Shown here in pieces: positions 23,201 to 32,794 of a stretch of 64,000 nucleotides of DNA. Each line of letters starts with the position of its first letter. Within the stretch, counting starts at the first letter, position 1. A model generated the notes under the pieces. The model ran no database searches and was not told where the DNA came from. It worked only from the letters and a program-made list of their open reading frames with translations. This DNA is from Hordeum vulgare subsp. vulgare (taxonomy: Eukaryota > Streptophyta > Magnoliopsida > Poales > Poaceae): assembly GCF_904849725.1 (NCBI RefSeq), contig NC_058519.1:107744881-107808880 (forward strand). The letters are read 5' to 3'. A program made the translations under genes and the position numbers.

Positions 23201-23648
23201 TTTCTGTCGGGATGTTGAAGCAGAAACTGCCGAAATTGAACGGTCGCTTGGGCAACCGAATGTTCCACTCGGTGGTGAAGCTAACCGGGACATGTTCCGA
23301 GCGAATTCCCGCCTTAACAAGGTGGCTCCTTTCATTGGTCGCCTGAGAGGAGTTGTCGGCCGAATTGACAAAGAGCTGTGGCCTGAAGATGACTCCCGGA
23401 ATGAGATAGAGGGGTTGATGACTCGACTGGAGGATGTTCCAAGTAGAGTGCAGGCATGGAAGAAGTCTCTGGTCCGAGTGCACTACAAGGAAGCCCGTGA
23501 AGACAAGCTGAAGACGTTGCAGGTCGCCAACACCAAGAAGCTTCGATTTGAAGACTTCATGGAGACCTTCCTCGACACGGCCACTCGGATTGCAGATGGA
23601 ATCGACCTCGACACCTTCGTGGAGCCTGCCAGCCCCGGCGATGCTTGA
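20214..23648 (+). pseudogene. Antisense spliced gene of Tat element (putative gypsy-type transposase family)
   Basis: The ATG at 20214 opens a lysine-rich N-terminus. It is followed by a domain typical of plant 'putative gypsy type transposon' proteins (FFRGIMNYFGAQLHHFPPN, FITLCECFIGCPPHWGLFK). Six exons join with GT-AG borders and consistent phase: 20214-21194, 21286-21662, 21759-21838, 21928-22310, 22830-23124 and 23200-23648. Exon 2 is very acidic, exon 4 proline-rich, and exon 5 a likely coiled coil (EAEKTQLAANLEVAVNELAG). In-frame TAG codons at 20916-20918 and 23031-23033 break this copy. It runs opposite to gag-pol, converging with integrase. Its role in the element is unknown, and only the family label and nuclear-element context support any function. 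Confidence 0.75.
22390..22715 (+). repeat. Three dispersed hairpin repeats inside intron 4 of the antisense gene
   Basis: About 45-bp units at 22397-22440, 22529-22570 and 22660-22706 share 'CCA(G/C)TGGGTGTAGTCC' preceded by an inverted repeat. The first has GGGTTCACT/AGTGAACCC around CTA. Units are about 131 bp apart. Confidence 0.75.
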
Positions 23649-23869
23649 TTGACTTTATGTTGAACGCGCATTTACCTCGGTATGCCGAGTGGAGTTTGTC
23701 TTAAACTTTGGCCATTGCTTTTGGCCGGTACATTCGTGGCTCAGTGTGGATAAACTTGATTCACACCGAGCCGACTGATCGTAGAACTCAATTTGAATTC
23801 GAAGCGTATCTTTTGCTCCTCTTTCGCTGAGTTTTTTTTACACGATTTTGGCTTGTGGTTTTTGTTTAG

Positions 23870-24700
23870 GCGACTCAGCTAAGCCTCTGAGTGTAACTCG
23901 AGTGCCCACTCGGAGGAAGCTCTTTACTTAGGTGACTCTGGGTAGCAGCTGTCTCCGAGTGTGACTTTTGGTGCACACTCGGAGCAAGTTTTTACTTAGG
24001 CGATTCTGGGTCGCAGCTAAGTCTTCGAATGTGACTTTTGGTGCACACTCGGAGCGAGTTTTTACTTAGGCGACTCTGGGTCACAGCTAAGTCCCCGAGT
24101 GTGACTTTTGGTGAACACTCGGAGCAAGTTTTTTACTTAGGCAACTCTGGGTCGCAGCTAAGTTTCCGAGTGTGACTTTTGGTGCGCACTCGGAGCAAGT
24201 TTTTTACTTAGGCGACTCTGGGTCGCAGCTAAGTCTCCGAGTGTGACTTTTGGTGCGCACTCGGAGCAAGTTTTTTACTTAGGCGACTCTGGGTCGCAGC
24301 TAAGTCTCCGAGTGTGACTTTTGGTGCACACTCGGAGCGAGTTGTTTACTTAGGCGACTCTGGGCCGCAGCTAAGTCCCCGAGTGTGACTTTTGGTGCAC
24401 ACTCGGAGCGAGTTTTTACTTAGGCGACTCTGGGCCGCAGCTAAGTCCCCGAGTGTGACTTTTGGAGCACACTCGGAGCGAGTTTTCACTTAGGCGACTC
24501 TGGGTCGCAGCTAAGTCCCTGAGTGTGGCTTTTGGTACGCACTCAGAGAGAGTTTTTACTTAGGCGACTTTGGGTCGCAGCTAAGCCCCCGAGTGTGACT
24601 TTTGGTGCGCACTCGGAGCAAGTTTTTACTTAGGCGACTCTAGGTCGCAGCTAAGTCCCCGAGTGTGACTTTTAGTGCACACTCGGAGTTAGTTTTTTGG
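23870..24700. repeat. Tandem array, about 70 bp unit, about 12 copies
   Basis: Each unit reads approximately 'acttaggcgactctgggtcg', 'cagctaagtc.ccgagtgtga', 'cttttggtgcacactcggag', then 'c(a/g)agttttt'. Unit starts are spaced 69-71 bp apart. Outer units are more diverged. It lies between the stop of the antisense gene (23648) and the stop of integrase (24802), that is, in the 3' UTR of both. Confidence 0.95.
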
Positions 24701-24801
24701 ACCGGAGTCTGCAAACGCGGAAGAATTTTGAATCGGCAACAAATTAATGCGCTTTGTATTACTTCGATGACATTTGTTCTTTACATTGTCTTTGTCGGCG
24801 G

Positions 24802-25848
24802 TTATGTGTAGAAGCGCTTCAGTAGATCTCCATTCCATGCTCGAGGCTCGTCCGTCTCCCTGTCGAGGTTGTAGAGTCGATACGCTCCGTTGTTCAGCAC
24901 CTTAGAAGTAATGAACGGTCCTTCCCAGGCAGGATCCAACTTGTGTGGTCTCTGTTGATCCACTCGGAGCACCAGGTCGCCTGCTTGGAACGTGCGGCTC
25001 CTGACGTGCCGCGCATGAAATCGCCGCAGATCTTGTTGATAAATTGTTGAACGGATCAACGCCATCTCGCGCTCCTCTTCTAAAAGGTCTACTCCGTCTT
25101 GCCTGGCTTGCTCTGCTTCGGCTTCGGAGAAAAGTTCGACTCGTGGAGAGTTGTGAAGCAAGTCACCCGGAAGAACCGCCTCTGCTCCATAAACGAGGAA
25201 AAACGGGGATCGCCCTGTCGATCTATTCGGAGTTGTTCGGAGGCCCCATAGCACCGAAGGCAGCTCGGTGACCCATGCGCCGGCGGCATGTCCAACTTCC
25301 CGCAGGAGTCGAGGCTTCAACCCTTGAAGAATGAGTCCATTCGCTCGCTCCGCTTGTCCATTTGTTCGAGGGTGCGCAACGGATGCAAAATCCACTCGGA
25401 TACCTTGGCGTGCGCAAAAACCTTTGAACCTGTCCGAGTCAAAGTTTGTGCCATTGTCGGTGATTATGCTGTGTGGAACCCCGTATCTAGCGATGATGTC
25501 TGTGATAAATTTGATGGTCGTAAGGGCATCAAGCTTCTTGATAGGCTTGGCTTCAATCCACTTGGTAAATTTGTCGACTGCTACCAGCAGATGGGTGAAT
25601 CCTCCTTGACCTGTTCTGAATGGTCCGACTGTATCTAGTCCCCACACGGCGAATGGCCAAGAAAGGGGAATTGTCTTCAGCGCGGACGTTGGCTTGTGGG
25701 ACTTCTTTGAATAGAACTGGCATCCCTCGCAACGGTCGACTATATCCTTTGCCATTTCATTCGCCTGCAACCAGAAGAAACCAGCTCTAAACGCTTTGGT
25801 GACGATTGCCCTTGAGGAGGCATGATGACCGCAGGTTCCCGAGTGAAT
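24802..25848 (-). pseudogene. Tat-type Gypsy integrase
   Basis: This is the integrase domain of the pol polyprotein, which inserts retroelement cDNA in the nucleus. The ATG-initiated part (from 25770) has 322 residues. The catalytic triad is D46 (GLDTVGP), D105 (ITDNGTNF) and E141 (GQAERANG), giving the normal D,D35E spacing. The zinc-binding CxxC (CEGCQF) lies at residues 14-17, and its HH partner is upstream (HSGTCGHHASS, read from 25848), in frame. A stop TAA at 25849-25851 separates it from RNase H. The C-terminus carries the usual GPF-type module (AWEGPFITSKVL). The domain itself looks complete. Confidence 0.9.
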
Positions 25849-26811
25849 TTATTCCAAAATTAACTGTCCCTCCTCAGGAGAGATACAGCGCCGAAGGATG
25901 CCTGAAACCTTTTCTCTGTATAACTGGTCATCAATGACGGTGAAGGACTTCGACCTGCGAACGATCTGCCTAGCTTGGACCTCGTCTTCCAGTAACTCTT
26001 GCCTCAGGATGTACGCAATGAATGGCACAGTCCATTCGGGAATAACAGCTAGAATCTCCATGACCAAGTCAACCACAGCGGGAACTTCGACTTCAGTCTG
26101 ATCTGTTGAGCTCTTCGGTTGCACAGGCTCCTCTGTAAAAGGATCTTCTTTTACCGAGGGGAGGTGTAGGTGCTCGAGGCAAACATCACTCGGGACAGGT
26201 CTCCGTGTGGATCCAAGTTTTGCCAATTCATCTGCTGCTTGGTTTTTCAGTCGAGGAACATGGTGAAGTTCCAGACCTTCGAACTTCTTCTCGAGCTTTC
26301 TTATTGCGTTGCAGTATGCAGTCATGGTGGGGTTCCTTACATCCCATTCCTTCATTACTTGATTCACCACTAGATCTGAGTCGCCATAGACCATCAGGCG
26401 ACGGACGCCGAGTGTGATGGCCATGCGCAACCCGTAAAGGAGAGCTTCGTACTCTGCTTCATTGTTGGAAGAATCAAAATGGATCTGCAACACATACTTG
26501 AGTTTATCACCATTCGGGGATATGAGTACTACGCCGGCGCCGGAGCCATTCAACATCTTGGACCCATCGAAGAACATGGTCCAATGAGCCGAGTAGATGT
26601 GAGTCGGTTGTTGTTGTTCTACCCATTATGCTATGAAGTCAGCAAGAGCTTGAGACTTTATAGCTTTCTTGGCTTCGAACTTGATGTCGCAGTATAGCAT
26701 CTCCATTGCCCACTTTGCCACTCGGCCTGATGCGTCCCGATTGTGGAGAATTTCCGACAACGGAGCATCAGATACGACAGATATCGAGTGGTCTTGGAAA
26801 TAATGAGCCAC
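25849..26811 (-). pseudogene. RT connection and RNase H of Tat-type Gypsy
   Basis: A first frame (26626-26811) holds the connection domain (HYFQDHSISVVSDAPLSEIL) and ends in TAA where Glu is expected (ADFIA-stop-W). The second (25849-26577) contains RNase H with all four acidic catalytic residues: D4 (FFDGS), E42 (EAEYEAL), D66 (YGDSD) and D116 (AADELAK). A TAA at 25849 ends it, again at a position where the family has a sense codon. It would degrade the RNA strand during reverse transcription. It is broken only by these lesions. Confidence 0.88.
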
Positions 26812-27950
26812 CTTCTTTCAGTCATGTAGATCCCATAAATAAGCTTCTGATAATGGAGATACCTCTGCTTGGAAGGAGTCAGGACTTCAGAAACATAATA
26901 TACTGGTCGCTGAACCTTGTACGCTTTGCCTTCTTCTTCGCGTTCGACTGTTAGAACGGTGCTGACGACTTGATTTGTAGCTGCAATGTACAGAAGAAGG
27001 GGTTCTTTACTGAGCGGGGCAGTAAGAATCAGATGGGTGGAGAGCGGGGCTTTGAGGTCGTCGAATGCGGTTTGGGCTTCGTGTGTCCACTCGAAGGTAT
27101 CCGACTTCTTCAGGAGTCGGTATAGAGGTAATGCCTTCTCGCCGAGTCGAGCGATAAACCTGCTCAAAGCCGCTAGGAAAACTGTGAGCTTTTGTACGTC
27201 ATGTACTCTTAACGGCCGCTCCATTCGAACAATGGTCCCGATCTTTTCGGGGTTGACGTCGATCCCTCGTTCGGAAACGAAGAAACCGAGTAACTTCCCG
27301 TTGGGAACACCGAATGAACACTTGGCTGGGTTGAGCTTGATATCGTACCTGCGTAGGTTGGCGAATGTTTCTGCCAAGTCAGTCAGCAGGTCGGAACCTT
27401 TGCGTGACTTGACTACGATATCGTCCATATATGCCTCCACATTTCGACCAATCTGGTCTAGGAGGCATTTTTGGATCATTCGCATAAAAGTTGCTCCTGC
27501 ATTCTTCAAACCGAATGGCATAGTGATGTAAGAGAAGCACCCGAATGGGGTGATGAAAGATGTTTTTAATTCATCTGGACCATACAGACGGATCTGATGA
27601 TAGCCCAAATAGGCATCAAGGAAGGATAAGCGCTCGCAACCCGCAGTCGAATCAACAATTTGATCAATGCGGGGGAGCGAGAAGTGGTCTTTCGGACAGA
27701 CCTTATTAAGGTGCTTGAAATCGATGCACATACGGAGAGACTTGTCCTTCTTGGGTACCATGACCACATTAGTGAGCCACTCAGAGTGGTGTACCTCGCG
27801 AATGAAGTTGGCCGCCAGAAGTTTAGCTACCTCCTCTCCGATTGCTTTTCTCTTGTGCGCGGCGGACCGACGCAGGCGTTCTCGGACAGTCCGAGCGGCA
27901 GGATCCACATGCAGTCGGTGCTCAGCCAACTCCCTGGGTACACCTGGCAT
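26658..27950 (-). pseudogene. Reverse transcriptase of Tat-type Gypsy
   Basis: This 430-residue frame contains the RT fingers-palm-thumb: CIDFKHLNKVCPKDHFSLP, the palm Asp in FLDAYLGYHQI (about residue 112), MPFGLKNAGATF, the YMDD catalytic box at residues 174-177 (AYMDDIVVKS) and LGFFVSERGI. It is in the same frame as gag-protease upstream, separated by a single TAG (28014-28016). Near 26815 a one-base shift moves the continuation to another frame, so the last 35 or so residues are not native. Confidence 0.92.
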
Positions 27951-28013
27951 GTCAGCAGGCTTCCATGCAAAAATGTCCCAGTTCTCACGGAGGAATTGGA
28001 TGAGCTCGGCTTC

Positions 28014-29720
28014 CTATTTTGGATCAAGGGTGGTGCAGATGTTTGTTGGGGCGGCGGTGGCATCCGTCGGGTGGACGCTTACTTTCTTCGTGTCTCCCAC
28101 CGACTGGAATGCGGACACGGAAGCTGGCTTCTTTGAACGCATCAGGTCGGCGGGGTCGGCAGTCTTCTTGTACTCATCCAACTCGAGTACAGCCATCTGC
28201 TGGTCTGCAATTCTCGACCCCTGCTGCAGACACTCCTCGGCCCGCTGCCAATTGCATGTGACAGTAATCACGCCTTTGGGGCCAGGCATCTTCGGCTTCA
28301 AATATACGTAACATGGACGGACCATGAAACGTACGTATGCCGGACGGCCCAGAATGGCATGGTGTGCACTCCGGAAGTCTACCACCTCGAATGTTAACTT
28401 CTCTTTGCGGAAATTCTTGTCAGAGCCGAAAACGACATCCAACGCAATCTGTCCGAGTGATTTGGCCTTTCTTCCTGGGACGACTCCATGTAATTGCATA
28501 CTGCTCTCGCTAAGTCTGGACATCGGAATGCCCATTCCCTTGAGAGTATCAGCGTACATGATATTCAAGCCACTACCGCCGTCCATGAGGACTTTGCGCA
28601 GCCTAACTCCTTCCACCACCGGGTCGACGACCAGAGCTTGCCTCCCTGGGGTGGGTATATGTGCTGGGTGGTCTGACTGATCAAAGGTGATTGCAGTCTG
28701 TGACCACTTGAGGAACGTGGGAGTGGATGGGGTTGCCATGTTTACCTCCCAGTTGACGAGCTTCAGTCGACTTTTGCTTTCTACATCAGCAAAAATCATT
28801 AACGTTGCATGGACTTGAGGGAACGGATCCTCCTTTTCCTCATCATCTTGCTCGGTGTCTTTCTCACTCGGCTGTCCTTCACCGAATCCTTGGATCAGGA
28901 GGCGACACTGCCGAGTGGTATGTTTCGGCAATATGACATTGCCTTCTTCATCCGTCTTCGTGTGGATTGGACACGGTTGATCTAGGATGGAATTTCCTGA
29001 CTGTTTCTTCTTGGGGGTGTACTGTGCTTTCCCCTTGCCTTTGAACTTAGCATTTGTAACGAATGCCGCCTCTGCTTGCGGAGTGGATTGAGCTTTCTGC
29101 TTCTGCTTCCGACTGCTGTTCCCATCTCCATCGGCGACTGACTTATGCTTGCTGCTACGTATGCAGTCCTCCTCTTCGCCATTTGCATAGCGCGCGGCTA
29201 TCTCCATCATTTTTCTCATGGAGATGTCGCCTGTCTGACCAAACTTCAGGTATAGATCTCTGTACTGAACGCCTGCCTTGAAGGCGCAGACTGTTTGGTG
29301 CTCTGTAACATTGTCCACCATGTGGTAGAGGGTCGTCCAGCGCTGGATGAAATCGCGCAAGGGCTCGTTTTGCTTCTGGACACAGTGATGAAGCTCTATG
29401 AGGCCAGCAGGGCGTTTGCACGTACCCTCGAAGGTCCTGATGAAGACTCGGGACAGATCTGCCCAACTATAAATGCTTGATGGAGCTAGCTGGTTTAGCC
29501 AAGCTCGAGTCGAACAGTCGAGCATCAGTGGGAGATGTTTCATGGCGACATGGTCATCTCCGCCACCGATCTGGACCGCCACTCTGTAGTCGTCTAACCA
29601 AGTTTCTCGTTTGGACTCTCCTATGAATTTGTTGATTCCCGTCGCCAATCGGAAGTTGGGAGGGATGTCAGCCGAGCGGATGGCCCGACTGAAGCACTCG
29701 GGATGAGAAACAACGGTCAT
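28014..29720 (-). CDS. gag capsid, CHHC motif and protease of Tat-type Gypsy
   Basis: 568 codons are open. Residues about 23-185 are the retrotransposon gag fold (KRETWLDDYRVAVQIGGG, STRAWLNQLAP, RVFIRTFEGT). A zinc-binding-like C..H....H....C segment (CPIHTKT...KHTTRQC) lies at 250-272. The aspartic protease follows, with DGGSG (D380) and HAILGRPAY (454-462). A TAG at 28014 stops it in frame with RT 63 nt upstream of the RT methionine. The upstream gag N-terminus lies in another frame (29973-30686). As a gag-protease ORF it is intact, but whether it is expressed is unknown. Confidence 0.88.
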   Translation of the reverse strand: MTVVSHPECFSRAIRSADIPPNFRLATGINKFIGESKRETWLDDYRVAVQIGGGDDHVAMKHLPLMLDCSTRAWLNQLAPSSIYSWADLSRVFIRTFEGTCKRPAGLIELHHCVQKQNEPLRDFIQRWTTLYHMVDNVTEHQTVCAFKAGVQYRDLYLKFGQTGDISMRKMMEIAARYANGEEEDCIRSSKHKSVADGDGNSSRKQKQKAQSTPQAEAAFVTNAKFKGKGKAQYTPKKKQSGNSILDQPCPIHTKTDEEGNVILPKHTTRQCRLLIQGFGEGQPSEKDTEQDDEEKEDPFPQVHATLMIFADVESKSRLKLVNWEVNMATPSTPTFLKWSQTAITFDQSDHPAHIPTPGRQALVVDPVVEGVRLRKVLMDGGSGLNIMYADTLKGMGIPMSRLSESSMQLHGVVPGRKAKSLGQIALDVVFGSDKNFRKEKLTFEVVDFRSAHHAILGRPAYVRFMVRPCYVYLKPKMPGPKGVITVTCNWQRAEECLQQGSRIADQQMAVLELDEYKKTADPADLMRSKKPASVSAFQSVGDTKKVSVHPTDATAAPTNICTTLDPK

Positions 29721-29972
29721 GCTTCCACTCGGACGGTCTCTATCGTGACCATCACGGTGGGCTCGACTTCTATCGACCTTCTTCTGAGTGATATACCATC
29801 TTGCATCAGGCCTTGGATCATGCGCGCCACCGCCCGAACGATAATCATCGTAATGCCAGGGTCCGTAAGGCCTACTCCGCGGAGGAGTACGCGAACGGTG
29901 ACGATATTTGGGATGAGACCGAATGGAAAGCGGATTCCGACTCAGGTCTGTGGAACGGCTGCCCCCTCTGCG

Positions 29973-30686
29973 TCACTGGTGAGTGTCGGGACTGAAAACC
30001 GACCAATGTGTGTTCGCTTGAATGGAACTGTTGTGTATTTTGTTGTGCGACTGGGAGACCGCCGAGTTTTGCTGTTGTGTCGTATGTAACAAGGCACGGA
30101 TCTTCTTGATTCCTCTACCAGCCTCCAAATCAGTCGGCTGGAGAGAATCAGCGATCCAGGCGGCTGCGGCCAAGTTGAGGATGGGTGTGCGGAACACCTT
30201 GACGTTGCTCTGGCGAGTGCGTCGACTGGAAGAACGAAGGTGCGGATGACGAGCGCTGGATGATTCTCCGAACTCACGCTCGTTCCGACCAGTCCCGTGG
30301 GGACTTTCGTGGGAATCGGCCATGAGCACTTCGGCTGCAGGCCCGTGACCCTGATACTCGGAAGGTAGTTCAGTCGGAACTGACTCCAAGCACTGGGATG
30401 ACCGCGGGACCACAACCGATTCGAGCACCGCCACTTGAGAGGACATGTTTTGCCGCGCTAGGGCGTGTCGCACCCAACGCTGGAGCCGCGAACGACCGGA
30501 TCGCTTGTTGCGGCACGTGACGGGGGCGAAGATCGACACTGGGGTCGATGGCTGGAGAAGAAGAACGCCGCAGGAACTGGCACGGAAGTGCGTAGCCCCG
30601 CGACTCGGAAGCGTCTCGACGTCGAGGGCGCATCCCGAAGCCATGCCGACTCGGAAGAGTGCACCGAAGAGGATCTCATGACCCAT
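29973..30686 (-). pseudogene. gag N-terminal extension, frameshifted
   Basis: This 237-residue frame upstream of the capsid ORF contains blocks usual for the N-terminal gag region of this lineage (ARQNMSSQVAVLESV; RQSNVKVFRTPILNLAAAAW; DLEAGRGIKKIRALL). It lies between the primer site and the capsid ORF. The join to 29720 requires a frame change in a low-complexity region (29720-29970). Confidence 0.65.
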
Positions 30687-30759
30687 GCACAGATCTCAGC
30701 CGGATGACATGACGAAAAGATGAAATCGCAAACTCGCTGGAAGTCGCTTAGACGCGTGC

Positions 30760-30777
30760 CCCATGGTGGGCGCCAAC
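30760..30777 (-). other. Primer-binding site of Tat-type Gypsy
   Basis: Read on the minus strand directly after the 5' LTR: GTTGGCGCCCACCATGGGG. TGGCGCCCACC is the form of primer site seen in grass elements of this group. The tRNA identity was not worked out. Confidence 0.7.
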
Positions 30778-31312
30778 TGTCGTGGGTATAAGTCTGACAG
30801 TAGAAGTATGGGGTATGAAAGTATATGGGCAGAGCCTTAGCTACGGCGAGGATGTATGAGTTCAGGCCCCTCTACGGTGGAGGTAAAAGCCCTACGTCTC
30901 AATGCTCTTGGGAGCTTTGTGTCGAGTGTATTGTGGATTACAGCAAGTGCCAACCCCCGTACCAGTGGTGAAGGGCGGCTTATATAGAGTGTGCTGCCCT
31001 TCATAATGGCCCGGTGGACAGGGGTGGAGTAGTGGCGAGTAAACGCCGGTGTTACAGGTAACGTAAGCTTTAAATGCTAATTATGGTGTATGAAGACGTA
31101 TGACCGTTGCCCTCTTGGGAGGTTACGATGTATAGAGTGGATTCCAGTCGGTACGTTAGATATGCTCCGAGTGGACCGTCGCCGACTGGATGATGGGGGC
31201 GCTCTTAGTTCAGTCGGAACTGTCTAAGGGCTTTGTCCTCTATGAAGGGTAGTCCTTGGGTAGGACCTATAGGGCAGACCTATGACCCTACCCTGGGACT
31301 ATAACCCCATCA
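30778..31312 (-). repeat. 5' LTR of Tat-type Gypsy element
   Basis: 535 bp, the partner of 19161-19695. A minus-strand TATA box (CTATATAAG) lies at 30979-30987. Confidence 0.95.
30979..30987 (-). promoter_or_regulatory. TATA box in 5' LTR of Tat-type Gypsy
   Basis: CTATATAAG on the minus strand lies about 200 bp inside the 5' LTR in the direction of gag. It is conserved in the other LTR (near 19371-19380). It is inferred to drive the genomic transcript. Confidence 0.6.
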
Positions 31313-32345
31313 GTTATCAAAGTATTTAATTCAGTTTTTCAAACAGAATTTGGGTGCCCAAATTGGGAAGATCTTTGCAAGGCATATGGATTTCAGGAGG
31401 GTATGGAAATAACATTTCATCTTCGTCCTGAAGATAATAACATTTGGGTGGTTGTTGATATGCTTCCTGTTTTACCTCCATGTGAGTTCCTCAACCATAC
31501 TTGTAAAGTAATTTGCATTCTATATTTAGAAATAGTTGGTGTTCATTGATATACTAAATTTGTTAAATTATAATTTACACTTATTTTGTTTCTTCGAGTG
31601 AATTACGGAAATTAATTGACACGACACACTACATGTGTGGATCACATCTAACTTGGGAGGAGAAGAATGTTCTTCTCTACTTTCTTGTTGGTGTTCTGGT
31701 TTCTAGGGATGCCTTCCCGTATAATTTTGAAATTGGCCAAAATTATACATTTTACATGCCACTAGTGCATAGGTTGAGGCCGAATGACATTCGCCGAAAT
31801 ATCTTGGTAAGAGTTTCCTAATTAAGTACGCTCTACTATTGCATAAATGGTGTTGATTACATTGCTAACTAGGTTATTATTATGTTCTTCAACAGCAACT
31901 GCCACATGATGTAGTGCCTCTGTTGATGCACCCAGAAGGTCATATGAAAATTAAAAGCCCGCTGAGGGCTGAGTTAGATGCTCCATACTCGAGTAACCTC
32001 AAATCAAAATAAAAAAGGCTCCAAATTGAAGCATGGAGACAAATAAAGAAGGATCGCAAGCCACAAGTTGGAGACCGTTGGATCTATGTGCTTCATCATG
32101 GAGACATAGGTGTTATTCTGTTTTATGACATTATACCTAAGAGCGAGGACTAGGTCTTATGAGAGACAAGTTATTCTGGTTTATATTAACTCGACATGAT
32201 CGATTAGGATGCATGCATATGATGACTATTATGATGTTTCTCTGTTTTACTTTATGTGTATCATATGATAACTTGGTATATGATTAAGATGATGATGAGT
32301 TGTTAGATGAGTACGTAAGATGATGATGAGTTATATGACATGATA

Positions 32346-32468
32346 CTCCCGCCGTCCCAAAAATTTTGTCTTAGCTTTGTCTAGAAATGGATGTATCTAA
32401 ATACTAAATTTAACTAGATACATTCGTATCTAAACAAATATAAGACAAGAATTTTGGGACGGAGGGAG
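32346..32468. mobile_element. Stowaway-type MITE
   Basis: 123 bp with terminal inverted repeats CTCCCGCCGTCCCAAAA and, inverted at the other end, CTCCCTCCGTCCCAAAA, flanked by TA (32344-32345, 32469-32470). This is the Tc1/mariner-derived Stowaway signature, very common in Triticeae. It sits in the 3' region of the CACTA cargo gene. Confidence 0.95.
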
Positions 32469-32589
32469 TACTTTATGTGTATGATGTGATGCAAATTATG
32501 CATTTTTATTATGATATGATGAAACCACTATATAGAGCATGCACAAATACGTAGGGGGGACATAAATACGATGTGAATTAAATATTAGA

Positions 32590-32790
32590 AGCAGGAATAT
32601 TAGCAGTAGCGCTGGAATATTAACAGTAGCGCTCTACTTATTCCAGCGCTACTGCTAACGTAGATACCAGTAGCGCTTTCAATCTAGCACTACTCCTAAG
32701 AGTTAGCTGTAGCGCGTTAGCAGTAGCGATGGCCCCAGCGTTACTACTAAGGGTAAAACCAGCGCTACTACTAGGGTTTTCCCTAGTAGT
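32590..32790. repeat. Right subterminal repeats of CACTA element
   Basis: Direct and inverted copies of (T)AGCAGTAGCGCT mirror the left subterminal region. They end in the terminal inverted repeat at 32791. Confidence 0.85.
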
Positions 32791-32794
32791 GTTA

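Larger units (their letters stand above)
19161..31312 (-). mobile_element. Tat/Retand-type Gypsy retrotransposon, full length
   Basis: Two 535-bp LTRs (19161-19695 and 30778-31312) are flanked by the 5-bp target duplication GTTAT (19156-19160, 31313-31317). Coding is on the minus strand: gag with protease, RT, RNase H, integrase. On the plus strand, between integrase and the 3' LTR (left), is a separate spliced antisense gene. Such additional antisense ORFs and tandem repeats near the 3' end are known from the Tat lineage (Retand, RIRE2-like). The LTRs differ at about ten positions by eye (near 2%). With a commonly used grass rate of 1.3e-8 per site per year this suggests roughly 0.7 million years. 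Four pol/gag lesions make this copy non-autonomous. Confidence 0.93.
18925..32153 (+). pseudogene. CACTA-carried spliced gene, weakly B3-like, broken
   Basis: The ATG at 18925 opens a frame with TAA at 18937-18939. The exon then reads on to 19160 with a Cys-rich start (WECEYCGDCRGMC) and LDENGDTFLPCHARRYVLERL. The Gypsy insertion splits the exon exactly after GTTAT, and the frame resumes at 31318 (KVFNSVFQTEFGCPNWEDLC, then GFQEGMEITFHLRPED), ending at a GT donor near 31503. A middle exon ends at 31806 before GTAAGA. The next exon begins after AG at 31896 in phase (QLPHDVVPLLMHPEGHMKIK) and runs to TAG 32151-32153, with a TAA at 32010-32012. Blocks such as LCKAYGFQEGMEITFHL and RWIYVLHHGDIGVILFYDI resemble B3 DNA-binding domains (GD...F.L pattern), but only weakly. 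The start of the middle exon (about 31596) is unresolved. Confidence 0.6.
17646..32791 (+). mobile_element. CACTA DNA transposon, interrupted by a Gypsy element
   Basis: The terminal inverted repeats are CACTACTAGGAAAAACC (17646) and, inverted at the right end, CACTACTAGGGAAAACCC. They are flanked by the 3-bp target duplication TTA (17643-17645 and 32792-32794). Both subterminal regions are packed with AGCGCTACTGC-type repeats, a CACTA hallmark. Removing the 12.15 kb Gypsy insertion and its duplicated GTTAT leaves about 2.99 kb. The element has no room for, and shows no trace of, a TNP2 transposase. It is therefore non-autonomous, and it carries a gene-like cargo (18925-32153). Confidence 0.95.

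Noticed and set aside
23870..24700. Regularly spaced repeats resembling a CRISPR array
   Set aside because: The units are contiguous 70-bp tandem repeats without unique spacers, and the context is a plant retroelement.
28014..28016. TAG as a programmed read-through signal between gag and pol
   Set aside because: Two further TAA codons and a frameshift in the same pol indicate ordinary decay. Retained only as a low-interest check.
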